Source: Pelagibacteraceae bacterium AG-345-F21 (GTDB lineage: Bacteria > Pseudomonadota > Alphaproteobacteria > Pelagibacterales > Pelagibacteraceae). From it: a stretch of DNA of 64,000 bases. Where the stretch lies: positions 1 through 64,000 of the forward strand of contig QCAW01000002.1 in NCBI GenBank assembly GCA_003281795.1, in the 5' to 3' direction. Position 1 is the stretch's first letter; each line of letters starts with the position of its first letter. Shown here piece by piece: positions 52,574 to 61,428 of the stretch. The notes below the pieces were generated by a model. That model was not told the origin of the DNA, ran no database searches, and was given only the letters and a program-made list of their open reading frames with translations. The position numbers were made by a program, and so were the translations under genes.

Positions 52574-53262
52574 TTATATTTCCTCATAGAAGCTTCAGCT
52601 AAAAGTAAATTAGGGTCCATAAATATTTTTGATAGCTTAGCTTTCTTAAAAGACTTATAGGCAAAAATTGCAATTGGCAACTCAGTACAGCCCAAAATGA
52701 TTTTTTTACAGTTCATTTTTATTAAATAATTAACAGCAGGTTTAATAGCTCTCTCAGCTTCTTTAGTTTTACCCATTTTAACCAGTTTTATAGATTTATT
52801 TACACTTCTTGTTTGCAGGTTTTTATTAGGTGATATTAATTTGTAATTTTTCTTGAAATAATAACTGTAAATCCCTGTTTTAATTGTAGCATCTGTAGCC
52901 AAAAGACCAATTTTAGAATTTTTTTTACAATTTTTCTTCGCATTTAAATACACAATTTCTGGCATATTTAAAATTGGAATTTTTATTTTTTTTTCTAGAT
53001 CTTTATACCAGTAATGTGCAGTGTTACATGGAATTGAAATAAACTTACATTTATTTTTTTGTAAAAACTTACACCCTTGCACAAGACTTTTAAAAACTTT
53101 ATTGTATTTTTTTAGATTTTGTTTTCTATCAGGAATGTTAGCTTTATTGTATAAAATAAATAATGGATAGTTTTGATCTGCTTTTCCTCTATTTAGTTTT
53201 GCAAGTTTTGAACAAAAATCTAAACCTGCTTGAGTGCCCATGCCACCAAGAATACCTATCAT
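52570..53262 (-). CDS. Aspartate/glutamate (possible cysteate) racemase family protein
   Basis: The 230-residue protein starts IGILGGMGTQAGLDFCSKLAKL, with the first catalytic cysteine in FISIPCNTAHYWY (about 79-91) and the second in IILGCTELPIAIF (about 189-201). This is a complete cofactor-independent two-cysteine racemase. Relatives include aspartate racemase and cysteate racemase (CuyB). In a sulfonate operon cysteate is a tempting substrate, but no D-cysteate lyase lies in the window. Confidence 0.82.
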   Translation of the reverse strand: MIGILGGMGTQAGLDFCSKLAKLNRGKADQNYPLFILYNKANIPDRKQNLKKYNKVFKSLVQGCKFLQKNKCKFISIPCNTAHYWYKDLEKKIKIPILNMPEIVYLNAKKNCKKNSKIGLLATDATIKTGIYSYYFKKNYKLISPNKNLQTRSVNKSIKLVKMGKTKEAERAIKPAVNYLIKMNCKKIILGCTELPIAIFAYKSFKKAKLSKIFMDPNLLLAEASMRKYK

Positions 53263-53277
53263 AAATTATTAAATCGA

Positions 53278-55188
53278 TTAACCTTTTCCTCGCCAAGGAA
53301 TAGTTTTGTCTATTATTTTTCTAATTGTGATGTCAAAAACTAATCCTAGCATTCCCATAATAAATATAGTGATCCATATTACTTCATATTGGAAATATTT
53401 TTTCGCGACATTTTCTACGAAACCAACTCCTGTAGTTCCAGCTAAAAATTCTGCAGCCACTAACGTCCCCCAGCACATTCCTGTTGCAACTCTTATCCCT
53501 GTAAGTATTTCTGGCAAGGAATTTGGAAAAATAACATGTCTTAGTATTTGCCACTTAGATGCCCCAAGAGAATGTGCTGCGTGAATTTTTGATAATTGAG
53601 TTCCAGATGCACCAGCTCTAGCCGAAATTATCATAATTGATAACGATACCATAAATAATAAAAATACTTTTCCAAGATTGTCTATTCCTAGGACTGAAAT
53701 AACTAATGGTGCCCATGCTAAAGGAGGAACAGGTCTATAAAGTTCTATTAATGGATCGAAAAATCCTTTTGCAAATCTATTTAAACCCATAAATAATCCT
53801 AATGGAACCCCAATTATAATCCCAGCTACTAATCCTAGAAATACTCTCAAAAATGAATCCCAAATATGGCCAGTAGGAATCGGTATTTTAAATAATTCAA
53901 AGTCCCCTGTTACAAAACTTAAAACTTTACTTTTAAAGTTTGGTTTGATTTCTCCTTTTTCGTTATGAACTGGATATTTTCCAGGCAATATATCTGCAAT
54001 CCAATCAGGCATAAGAAAACCAACTATTTTACTTACATCCATCATTTCGTACCAAATTAATGGAATTTGTTTAAATCCCACATTAGGATTTAGCATTAAA
54101 GCAAATTTGTTTACAGTGTCGGAAGGTTTAGGAAGCCATCTACCTGATCCTTGCTCTGAACAGCTAGGCCCACTTGAAATAATTGTTCCTGATGGAAACA
54201 AAAGAATATCAACCCATCTTAAACCTCCTTGCTCTTTTTTTTGAACTTTATCAAAATTAACAATAGAAGCTTGCATATCAATCAAAGTGTTTGGAGGGAA
54301 TATACTTGCATATTCAATTCTTCTTGCAATTTTAAGAATATCTTTTGCAAAAGATGAAGAAACTTCATCTGAAGAGCTCGAATTTGTTCTGAAATCTTTT
54401 ATTTCCTTTTTAAGACTTTCTAAAACAGATGAGTACTGCTCATTATGATTTCGAAGCTCAAAAAATTCATCACTAATTAAGTTTAGTTCAACAGCTACAG
54501 CTTGAAATTTTAAACCTCTTTTTGTTTTTGGTATAGATGGAATTTCTATGGTGTTTTCTACCGAAGTACTTGAAGCACTCCAAGTACCTTCTTCTTTTGA
54601 GGCTTTAATTCTTTCAATTTCATCTTCAGCGCTTTCACTAGGATAGTCACTTCTTGAAAAATCTTTTGATAAATTATTAATGTTCTCAGTTATTATTTTA
54701 ATTTTTTCTTTTGTTTCATTATTTAAAAGTTTTTCATTGGTAAGTAGTGGAATTGTATTTTTTGTTTTAGTTATGAAATAGATTAATTTATCTTTGTCTT
54801 CGTTACTTACTTTTATTGATTTTTCTATTTCTAAAACTGTTTTATTTAAATTTTCAGTCTCAGTTTCGATAACCGAAGTACTTTTAAGTTGACGTTCATG
54901 AATTGGAAAAAGGTATTTAAGTGAAAGCAGAGACTCATTTACTTTTCCAACTTGACATAGCTCGTTAGCTGATCTTGGAAAGAAAGATTTAGCTATATCC
55001 CATGAGTAATAAAGCCAAATTAATAACAAAAAACTGCTACCTACTATCACCCAATGAACACCACCTTTTGATCTCTCTGGATTTCCAAAAACAGCGTCTA
55101 CTTTTTCTGTTTTAATTAACTTTCTTCCATATAAAATAGATCCAATGATAGCAAAGAAAAATAAAAATGTGAGAAATGCAGTAAACAT
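53278..55188 (-). CDS. tauC: Taurine-type ABC transporter permease with a large extra domain
   Basis: The 636-residue protein ends with a normal ABC permease domain (about residues 435-636), including the ATPase-contacting EAA loop AAHSLGASKWQILRHVIFP. Ahead of it are two N-terminal helices (about 2-22 and 46-66) and a ~350-residue region that is soluble, partly coiled-coil-forming and probably periplasmic. TauC is usually about 270 residues, so the extension is remarkable. It directly follows tauB, with no gap. Confidence 0.85.
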   Translation of the reverse strand: MFTAFLTFLFFFAIIGSILYGRKLIKTEKVDAVFGNPERSKGGVHWVIVGSSFLLLIWLYYSWDIAKSFFPRSANELCQVGKVNESLLSLKYLFPIHERQLKSTSVIETETENLNKTVLEIEKSIKVSNEDKDKLIYFITKTKNTIPLLTNEKLLNNETKEKIKIITENINNLSKDFSRSDYPSESAEDEIERIKASKEEGTWSASSTSVENTIEIPSIPKTKRGLKFQAVAVELNLISDEFFELRNHNEQYSSVLESLKKEIKDFRTNSSSSDEVSSSFAKDILKIARRIEYASIFPPNTLIDMQASIVNFDKVQKKEQGGLRWVDILLFPSGTIISSGPSCSEQGSGRWLPKPSDTVNKFALMLNPNVGFKQIPLIWYEMMDVSKIVGFLMPDWIADILPGKYPVHNEKGEIKPNFKSKVLSFVTGDFELFKIPIPTGHIWDSFLRVFLGLVAGIIIGVPLGLFMGLNRFAKGFFDPLIELYRPVPPLAWAPLVISVLGIDNLGKVFLLFMVSLSIMIISARAGASGTQLSKIHAAHSLGASKWQILRHVIFPNSLPEILTGIRVATGMCWGTLVAAEFLAGTTGVGFVENVAKKYFQYEVIWITIFIMGMLGLVFDITIRKIIDKTIPWRGKG

Positions 55189-55986
55189 TTAAACTTCTTT
55201 ACCCATAATTTCTTCCTCCATATCCCAAATCATTGAAAGTATTTCCTCTCTTTTTGACACAAATTCACTATCATTTTTGATTTCTCTTAAATCTTTTTTA
55301 AGCCCCATTGTGGCGAAAGGTAATTTATATTCTTTATGAATTCTTCCTGGTCTAGGTGCCATCACATAAACCTTTTCTCCCAACAGCAGCGCTTCTTCGA
55401 CAGAATGGGTTATTAATATTATTGTTTTTCCTGTTTCTTTCCATATTTTAAGAACTAAAGATTGCATCTTTTCTCTAGTTAGCGCATCTAAAGCACCCAA
55501 AGGTTCATCCATTAAAATTAAATCTGGGTCATTAATTAAACATCTAGCCAAAGCTACTCTTTGCTGCATACCTCCAGATAACTGATAAGTAGGAGTATTA
55601 CCAAAACCTTGTAATCCAACTATATCCAACCATTCATCCACTCTTTTTTTTGTTTCATTTGGATTATTGTCTTTCATTCTTAATCCAAAATTGACATTCT
55701 CAGCAACTGTTAACCATTCAAATAGAGCGCCTTGTTGAAACACCATTCCTCTATCTACACCTGGACCATTGATTTCTTTATCACCTAGAATAATTGTTCC
55801 TGAAGTGGGACGAATAAATCCAGCGGTAATATTTAATAAAGTTGTTTTTCCACAACCAGAAGGCCCAAGTACAGTAAGTAGCTCTCCTTTTTTAATTGTA
55901 AAATTTAAATCTTTTAGAGCATGAACCTTTTCTCCTTTTGGTGTCTTAAAAATCATATTTAGATTTTTTGAAATAAGATCGCTCAT
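55189..55986 (-). CDS. tauB: Taurine-type ABC transporter ATPase
   Basis: The 265-residue ATPase has the Walker A GPSGCGKTT (about 40-48), Q-loop GMVFQQGALFEWLTV, the ABC signature QLSGGMQQRVALARCLINDPDLILMDEPLGALDALTREKMQ and the H-loop ILITHSVEEALLLG. It belongs to the nitrate/sulfonate/taurine group. It lies 80 bases after tauA, with a terminator in between, and is contiguous with tauC. Confidence 0.92.
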   Translation of the reverse strand: MSDLISKNLNMIFKTPKGEKVHALKDLNFTIKKGELLTVLGPSGCGKTTLLNITAGFIRPTSGTIILGDKEINGPGVDRGMVFQQGALFEWLTVAENVNFGLRMKDNNPNETKKRVDEWLDIVGLQGFGNTPTYQLSGGMQQRVALARCLINDPDLILMDEPLGALDALTREKMQSLVLKIWKETGKTIILITHSVEEALLLGEKVYVMAPRPGRIHKEYKLPFATMGLKKDLREIKNDSEFVSKREEILSMIWDMEEEIMGKEV

Positions 55987-56012
55987 AAAATAATTATATT
56001 AGATATTTTTTT

Positions 56013-56048
56013 AAAAAAATAGGCACCAATTGGATTAATTGGCGCCTA
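56013..56048 (-). terminator. Intrinsic terminator between tauA and tauB
   Basis: Read on the minus strand, a 12-bp stem (56037-56048 with 56020-56031; one mismatch tolerated as G-U) is followed by seven Ts (56013-56019). It lies 18 bases after the tauA stop. Confidence 0.88.
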
Positions 56049-56066
56049 TAATTTTATTATCAAGAA

Positions 56067-57005
56067 CTACGGTAAAAACTTAGTAGTTACTGTACCTCTT
56101 GGAGTGTCAAATCCTTTCAAAAATTTTGAAAGATTACCACTCTTCATAGATTTTTTAGTTTCTTTTGGAGTTAAGAATTTAAAGCCACCTAAAGTATCTT
56201 TCATGTCAGCAACTTTCATTTCTGACTCTTTAGCCATTGCTTTCAAATCACTGTTTCCATTTCTGTATCTTTCGTTAGCTTCGTGAGATAATTCCACAAA
56301 AGATTTAACCATTCCAGGATTTTCTTTCATGAATTTATTTGTTACAGAAACGATATCAATACCCATAATACCGCCAGCTCGCGCTTCATCGACTGTTAAA
56401 AGCCTAGTTCCTACTGTTGTAGCAGATTTAATAGAGTTACCTCCAAACAAACATGCCATTACAACGTCGCCACTGACTAAAGCAGCAGCTCCTTCTTCAG
56501 GATCCATTGCAATAATTTCCATTTTTTTTCTATCTGCACCAACTATCTTCATACTTTCTGTAAAAACGTATTCAGCCATAGTTCCTAAAGGAACGGCTAC
56601 TTTTTTACCCTCAAGTTCAGAAGCATTAGCTTTTGTGATTCCAGATTTTTTAGAGGTAACGCAAGTTGTTCCTCCCATACCGTATTCCATAGCTACATCT
56701 ACTAAACTTATAGGCGCTTTAGCCTTAACAGCATTGATGTACGGCATTAAACCTTGTGAGTAAGAGATATCAATATCTCCTGCTAGCATTGCATCAGTCA
56801 TTGCTACACCGTTAGTGAAATTAGTCCACTTAACTGGCACTCCAAGAGCTTTAGCATATGCTTTTTTATTCATGTCCTCAAGATTTGGAGAAGGCCACTC
56901 CAAAAAGTACGCTATTCTAACTTCTTTAGCAGCTGCATTAGCTACTGAAGCGTTTAGAGTAAACGCAAATAAAATCCCAAGAACTGTGCTTATTATTTTT
57001 CTCAT
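56067..57005 (-). CDS. tauA: Taurine ABC transporter substrate-binding protein
   Basis: The 312-residue protein has a signal peptide (cleavage after SVANAA). EVRIAYFLEWPSPNLEDMNK, WTNFTNGVAMTDAMLAGDIDISYSQGLMPYINAV and GKKVAVPLGTMAEYVFTE follow, in the NMT1/TauA pattern. It should bind taurine or a related sulfonate in the periplasm. It is first in its operon, separated from tauB by a terminator, and divergent from tpa; a shared 200-base region probably holds both promoters. Confidence 0.9.
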   Translation of the reverse strand: MRKIISTVLGILFAFTLNASVANAAAKEVRIAYFLEWPSPNLEDMNKKAYAKALGVPVKWTNFTNGVAMTDAMLAGDIDISYSQGLMPYINAVKAKAPISLVDVAMEYGMGGTTCVTSKKSGITKANASELEGKKVAVPLGTMAEYVFTESMKIVGADRKKMEIIAMDPEEGAAALVSGDVVMACLFGGNSIKSATTVGTRLLTVDEARAGGIMGIDIVSVTNKFMKENPGMVKSFVELSHEANERYRNGNSDLKAMAKESEMKVADMKDTLGGFKFLTPKETKKSMKSGNLSKFLKGFDTPRGTVTTKFLP

Positions 57006-57207
57006 ATTTTCCCCTATATAGTTTGTTAATTAAGTAGATTTAAAATTAAATTTGACGTTAAGTAAATAGACAAGAAGATGTTTTTTATGCATGACTATTA
57101 TTACACCCCTATTAACTACTAAGCATAAAGCGTTCTTTTTAGGTTCAATTCAAGGTTGTATACGATAATTCTTGATTTAATTTAGTAAATGTCTACTACT
57201 TTGAAAA

Positions 57208-58554
57208 ATGAGTTCATCAAATAGAACTAATATTCCTAATTCGTTAAACGAGCATTGGATGCCGTTTACAGATAATAAAAATTTTAAAAAAAACCCTAGA
57301 TTAATTACTGATGCCAAAGGAGTTTATTTAACTAATCATGAAGGAAAAAAGATGATTGATGCAAGTTCTGGTTTGTTTTGCAATCCATTAGGTCATGGAA
57401 GAAAAGAAATTACAGAAGCAGTATCAAAACAATTGGAAAAATTAGATTATTGCCAACCATTCAACCAAGGTTTTGGCGGATCATTTGAATTAGCTACTAG
57501 AATAGCTAAAAAAACACCTGAGGGATTAAATCGAATTTTTTATACTATTTGTGGATCAACAGCTGTAGAAACTGCTATTAAAATTTCAATTGCATACCAT
57601 AGAGCCAAAGGGGACTCAAAAAGATTTAGATTTGTGGGTAGAGAACGAGGTTATCATGGAATGAATATAGGTGCGACTACTGTTGGTGGAATGATTAATA
57701 ATGTTAAAACTTTTGCAAGTGTATTAATGCCAGGTGTTCAACATATGAGACATACTCATTTACCAGAACACAAATTTGTAAAAGGGCAACCCGAAACTGG
57801 AGTTGAGATGGCAGAAGATTTAGAGAGGATAGCAATGAATTTTGGGGGAGAAAATATAGCAGCTTGTATTGTTGAACCGATAGCTGGTTCTACAGGGACA
57901 TTAATACCACCAAAAGGTTATTTAAACCGTTTAAGAGAAATTTGTGATAAACACGGGATATTACTAATTTTCGATGAAGTAATTACTGGATGGGGGAGAA
58001 CTGGCTCAGCCTTTGCATCACAAGAATTCGGAGTAAAACCAGATTTAATCACAATGGCCAAAGCTACAACAAATGGAGTAGTTCCTATGGGAGTAGTTGC
58101 GGTTAAAGAAGAAATTTATGATGCAGTTTTAGACTCTTCATCTGGCGCTCCAGACGGAACACCGGAATTATTTCATGGATATACTTATTCTGGAATACCT
58201 GTTGCAGTTGCTGCAGCGCTAGCTGTGCAAGATATTTTTGACAAGGAAGATATATTTAATAGAGCTAAAAAATTGTCACCGTATTTACAAGAAGGCCTTC
58301 ATTCATTAAAAGATTTAAAAGAAATAGTAAGTATTCGAGGGTATGGAATGATGGGTGGCATTGAAATGAAAATGAAAGATAAACCAGGCAAAGCTGGTTT
58401 TCAGACTTTTAAACATTGTTATGACGCAGGAGTAAATTTTAAAAATACTGGAGATACTTTAATTATTGCCCCTCAATTTATATGCGAGAAGAAGCATATT
58501 GATGAAATAATAGATAAATTAAGAACAGGCATTTCAAATTACTCAAAATCATAA
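57208..58554 (+). CDS. tpa: Taurine-pyruvate aminotransferase
   Basis: The 448-residue class III aminotransferase begins NEHWMPFTDNKNFKKNPRLI, and has GHGRKEITEAV, FYTICGSTAVETAIK, ERGYHGMNIGATTVGG, LLIFDEVITGWGRTGSAFASQEFGVKPDLITMAKATTNG (with the PLP lysine) and HGYTYSGIPVAVAAALA. Adjacent to ald and divergent from tauA, it is a convincing Tpa: taurine plus pyruvate gives sulfoacetaldehyde and alanine. The next gene begins at its stop. Confidence 0.93.
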   Translation: MSSSNRTNIPNSLNEHWMPFTDNKNFKKNPRLITDAKGVYLTNHEGKKMIDASSGLFCNPLGHGRKEITEAVSKQLEKLDYCQPFNQGFGGSFELATRIAKKTPEGLNRIFYTICGSTAVETAIKISIAYHRAKGDSKRFRFVGRERGYHGMNIGATTVGGMINNVKTFASVLMPGVQHMRHTHLPEHKFVKGQPETGVEMAEDLERIAMNFGGENIAACIVEPIAGSTGTLIPPKGYLNRLREICDKHGILLIFDEVITGWGRTGSAFASQEFGVKPDLITMAKATTNGVVPMGVVAVKEEIYDAVLDSSSGAPDGTPELFHGYTYSGIPVAVAAALAVQDIFDKEDIFNRAKKLSPYLQEGLHSLKDLKEIVSIRGYGMMGGIEMKMKDKPGKAGFQTFKHCYDAGVNFKNTGDTLIIAPQFICEKKHIDEIIDKLRTGISNYSKS

Positions 58555-59676
58555 ATGATCATTGGAGTTCCAAAAGAAATTAAACTTCAAGAGCATAGAA
58601 TAGGGCTGACGCCTGAAAGCACTAAAAAATTAACAAGTGAAGGCCATGAAGTTTTAATAGAGAGCAACGGGGGTTTTGAAGCAGGATTTACTAATTTAGA
58701 TTATAAAGCTGCTGGAGGAAAAATAATTGAAAAAGCTGAGGAGATTTTTAAATCAGCAGAATTGATTGTTAAAGTAAAAGAGCCTCAAATGAACGAAGTT
58801 GAGATGATTAGAGAGAATCAAATAATTTATACATATCTGCACTTAGCAGCTGCAAAAAATCTTACTAAAGGTTTAATAAAAACAAAGTCAATTTGTATTG
58901 CTTATGAAACAGTAACAGATGACAATGGACGATTACCTTTATTAGCACCTATGAGCGCAGTAGCTGGTCGAATGTCTATTCAAGCTGGAGCACATTCTTT
59001 GGAAAAAAATCAAAAAGGAAGAGGTCTATTGCTAGGTGGTGCGCCAGGCGTTGAGCCAGCTAATGTTGTAATTTTGGGAGGAGGAGTTGTTGGGGAAAAT
59101 GCTGCAATAATAGCTACAGGCATGAAAGGAAAAGTTTATGTAGTGGATAAATCCAAAGAAAGATTAAAGGAATTGCATGAAAAATTTGGAGATAAAATTA
59201 TACCAACTGAAAGCGACAAAATAGATTTAGGGAAATTGGTTTCTGATTGTGACCTTTTAGTAGGCGGAGTTTTAATTCCTGGAGCTGAAGCTCCAAAAAT
59301 TATCACAAGAGAAATGGTTAAAAATATGAAAAGAGGCTCAGTGGTTGTAGATGTTGCAATTGATCAAGGAGGATGTGTTGAAACAAGTAAACCTACCACC
59401 CATGAAAATCCAACTTTTTTAGTAGATAATGTTGTTCATTATTGTGTGGCGAACATGCCTGGTGGAGTACCTAGAACATCTACCATGGCTTTAAATAAAG
59501 CAACTTTGCCTTTATTAGTTCAATTAGCAAATGAAGGTTATAAAAAAACATTGATTGAAAATAAAAATTACCTTGCGGGTTTAAATATTTACAAAGGAAA
59601 AGTTACCTGCAAGGGTGTATCTGATGCTTTCAATTTAAGCTACTTTCCTCCCGAAAAAGCTATATTAGATCATTAA
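58555..59676 (+). CDS. ald: Alanine dehydrogenase
   Basis: Ald regenerates pyruvate from the alanine made by Tpa and releases ammonium. The 373-residue protein has the signatures GVPKEIKLQEHRIGLTPES and VKVKEPQMNEVEMIREN, the NAD motif VVILGGGVVGENAAIIATGM, and SVVVDVAIDQGGCVETSKPTTHENP. It abuts tpa and is the last gene of that unit. Confidence 0.95.
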   Translation: MIIGVPKEIKLQEHRIGLTPESTKKLTSEGHEVLIESNGGFEAGFTNLDYKAAGGKIIEKAEEIFKSAELIVKVKEPQMNEVEMIRENQIIYTYLHLAAAKNLTKGLIKTKSICIAYETVTDDNGRLPLLAPMSAVAGRMSIQAGAHSLEKNQKGRGLLLGGAPGVEPANVVILGGGVVGENAAIIATGMKGKVYVVDKSKERLKELHEKFGDKIIPTESDKIDLGKLVSDCDLLVGGVLIPGAEAPKIITREMVKNMKRGSVVVDVAIDQGGCVETSKPTTHENPTFLVDNVVHYCVANMPGGVPRTSTMALNKATLPLLVQLANEGYKKTLIENKNYLAGLNIYKGKVTCKGVSDAFNLSYFPPEKAILDH

Positions 59677-59697
59677 TTCTTATCTTTAAACTCATTT

Positions 59698-59724
59698 TGG
59701 GTTGAATATCTTCAAATAAACCCA
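59698..59724 (+). terminator. Weak hairpin after ald
   Basis: A 6-bp stem TGGGTT (59698) with AACCCA (59719) occurs 22 bases after the ald stop. There is no clean uridine run. It may be a weak 3' end. Confidence 0.3.
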
Positions 59725-59781
59725 TTCTGCCCCTTTGAAATGTTTTAATATCAAACCAAATGTGATGAAATTTAAATACTT

Positions 59782-59967
59782 ATGAGTTCGCAGATCAAAT
59801 TTGAAAATCATCATAACGCTGAAGTAGAGCATCAAAGAAAAGTTAAGTTGACAGATTTATTAAATAGATTGAATGCTGAAAAAAAAAGAGAACGAAATAG
59901 TAATATTGCTCTCTCAGTAGCTGCAGTATCCGCCGTAACTGTATTCGGCATAATTTTATCCCTTTAA
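59782..59967 (+). CDS. 61-residue C-terminally anchored protein
   Basis: The peptide has a charged, helix-forming N-terminal part (residues 1-41: HHNAEVEHQRKVKLTDLLNR...EKKRERN) and one hydrophobic C-terminal helix (about 43-61), suggesting a tail-anchored inner-membrane protein. I do not recognise a family. It stands alone between ald and the DUF4956 gene. Confidence 0.55.
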   Translation: MSSQIKFENHHNAEVEHQRKVKLTDLLNRLNAEKKRERNSNIALSVAAVSAVTVFGIILSL

Positions 59968-60042
59968 AATTCAATAAAAAAACAACAATTTCCGTAAAAA
60001 TTTGAAATAGTATTTATTATTAATATCCTATATAGATCGATA

Positions 60043-60729
60043 ATGCTTGAAAACTTGAATTTAGCAGAAGCTCCTCCATTATCAATAGTCTCAATAGTTG
60101 TAAATTTATTAGTAGGGGCGGTTATAGCAATAATTTTAAAATTTCATTACAAAAAATTTGGATCTACTTTAACTAACAGAGATGAGTTTAGTAATATTTT
60201 TTCATATATTCTATTAACGACAGTTTTAGTTATATCCATTGTTAAGTCTTCTCTTGCTCTATCTCTTGGTTTAGTTGGAGCTCTGTCAATTGTAAGATTT
60301 AGAACTCCAATCAAGGAACCCGAGGAGTTAGCATATTTGTTTATTTCAATTGCCGCAGGACTCGGTTTAGGCGCAAACCAAACTATTCCTACAATAGTAT
60401 CAATAATAATTATCTTAATTGTTATCAGCCTATTAAAATTTAATAAAATAAAAAATAAAAATAAAAATATTTTTATAAACTTGGAGCATGAGATTAAAGA
60501 CACTAAAACTAAAAAAAATCTTATTACACAATTTAATAAAATTATATCGATTAATTCTAAGGTTTGTGATTTGCGAAGATTTGATGTTAGAAACAATATG
60601 ATTGAAGCAACATATTTAGTAAATTTTGAAGAGTCTGAACAACTAGAAAATATTATAAACAATTTGCAAAAAGAGTTTAAAGGGATATCAGTAACCTACA
60701 TTGATCAAAATCAGATCCCTAGCATCTAG
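60043..60729 (+). CDS. DUF4956 membrane protein
   Basis: The 228-residue protein has four transmembrane helices in its first ~135 residues and a soluble tail. The SLALSLGLVGALSIVRFRTPIKEPEELAYLFISIAAGLGLGA block (about 67-108) is the DUF4956 signature. The family regularly pairs with VTC-domain and CotH-like proteins, which follow here directly. It is probably part of a membrane-associated polyphosphate or phosphotransfer assembly. Confidence 0.85.
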   Translation: MLENLNLAEAPPLSIVSIVVNLLVGAVIAIILKFHYKKFGSTLTNRDEFSNIFSYILLTTVLVISIVKSSLALSLGLVGALSIVRFRTPIKEPEELAYLFISIAAGLGLGANQTIPTIVSIIIILIVISLLKFNKIKNKNKNIFINLEHEIKDTKTKKNLITQFNKIISINSKVCDLRRFDVRNNMIEATYLVNFEESEQLENIINNLQKEFKGISVTYIDQNQIPSI

Positions 60730-60734
60730 ATTTT

Positions 60735-61427
60735 ATGAGTTTTAAAATACCAGAAAATTCAAGAATTGAACTTAAATTTATTACTCAAGACACTTATTAT
60801 CATTCGATCAAAAATTGGATACGTTTAAACAATAATTGTTTTATGCCAATTTATAAACCAAGATACATTAATAATATCTATTTTGATGATAATAATCTTG
60901 AAACTTTTAGTGATAATTTGTTTGGAAATACTTTTAGGGCAAAGTTCCGATATAGATGGTATGACGATCTAGAAAAATGCAATAATGGCAACTTCGAAAT
61001 TAAGTTTAAAAGAAACATTTATGGTTGGAAGGAAAAATTCAAAATTTCTGGTCTAGAAGATATAAACAAACTAAATTGGAAGAAACTTGCAAAAAGAATT
61101 AAACTTTCGCTTACTCCAAATAATAAAATTTATTTTAATAAGTATAATACCCCATCAATTTTAAACCGTTATTATAGAGAATATTATTTAAGCCATGATA
61201 AAAATTTTAGGATCACATTGGATAGAAAATTAAACGTTTATGATCAGAGAGCAAAACCTAAACCAAATATAAAGTCGAAAGTCTTAAATAATAATCATTT
61301 AATAATTGAAGTTAAATTTAATAGAAATATGAGATATGAAATTAATGATTTATTAGATTATATGCCAATCAGAAATAGTAGAAACTCTAAATATATAAAT
61401 TCAATTAGACAGGTATCAGGTATTTAA
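60735..61427 (+). CDS. VTC-domain polyphosphate polymerase-like protein
   Basis: The 230-residue protein matches the VTC tunnel domain: RIELKFITQ at the start, IYFDDNNLETFSDN, FRAKFRYRWYDD, FEIKFKRNIYGWKEKF, ITLDRKLNVYD and LIIEVKFN. Basic residues on alternate positions of each strand line the tunnel in yeast Vtc4, which makes polyphosphate from ATP. All expected strands appear present, so activity is plausible. Six bases separate it from DUF4956 and two bases from the CotH-like gene. Confidence 0.85.
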   Translation: MSFKIPENSRIELKFITQDTYYHSIKNWIRLNNNCFMPIYKPRYINNIYFDDNNLETFSDNLFGNTFRAKFRYRWYDDLEKCNNGNFEIKFKRNIYGWKEKFKISGLEDINKLNWKKLAKRIKLSLTPNNKIYFNKYNTPSILNRYYREYYLSHDKNFRITLDRKLNVYDQRAKPKPNIKSKVLNNNHLIIEVKFNRNMRYEINDLLDYMPIRNSRNSKYINSIRQVSGI

Positions 61428-61428
61428 A

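Noticed and set aside
56329-56763. Antisense open frame opposite tauA
   Set aside because: It is explained by the codon pattern of tauA and has no family features.
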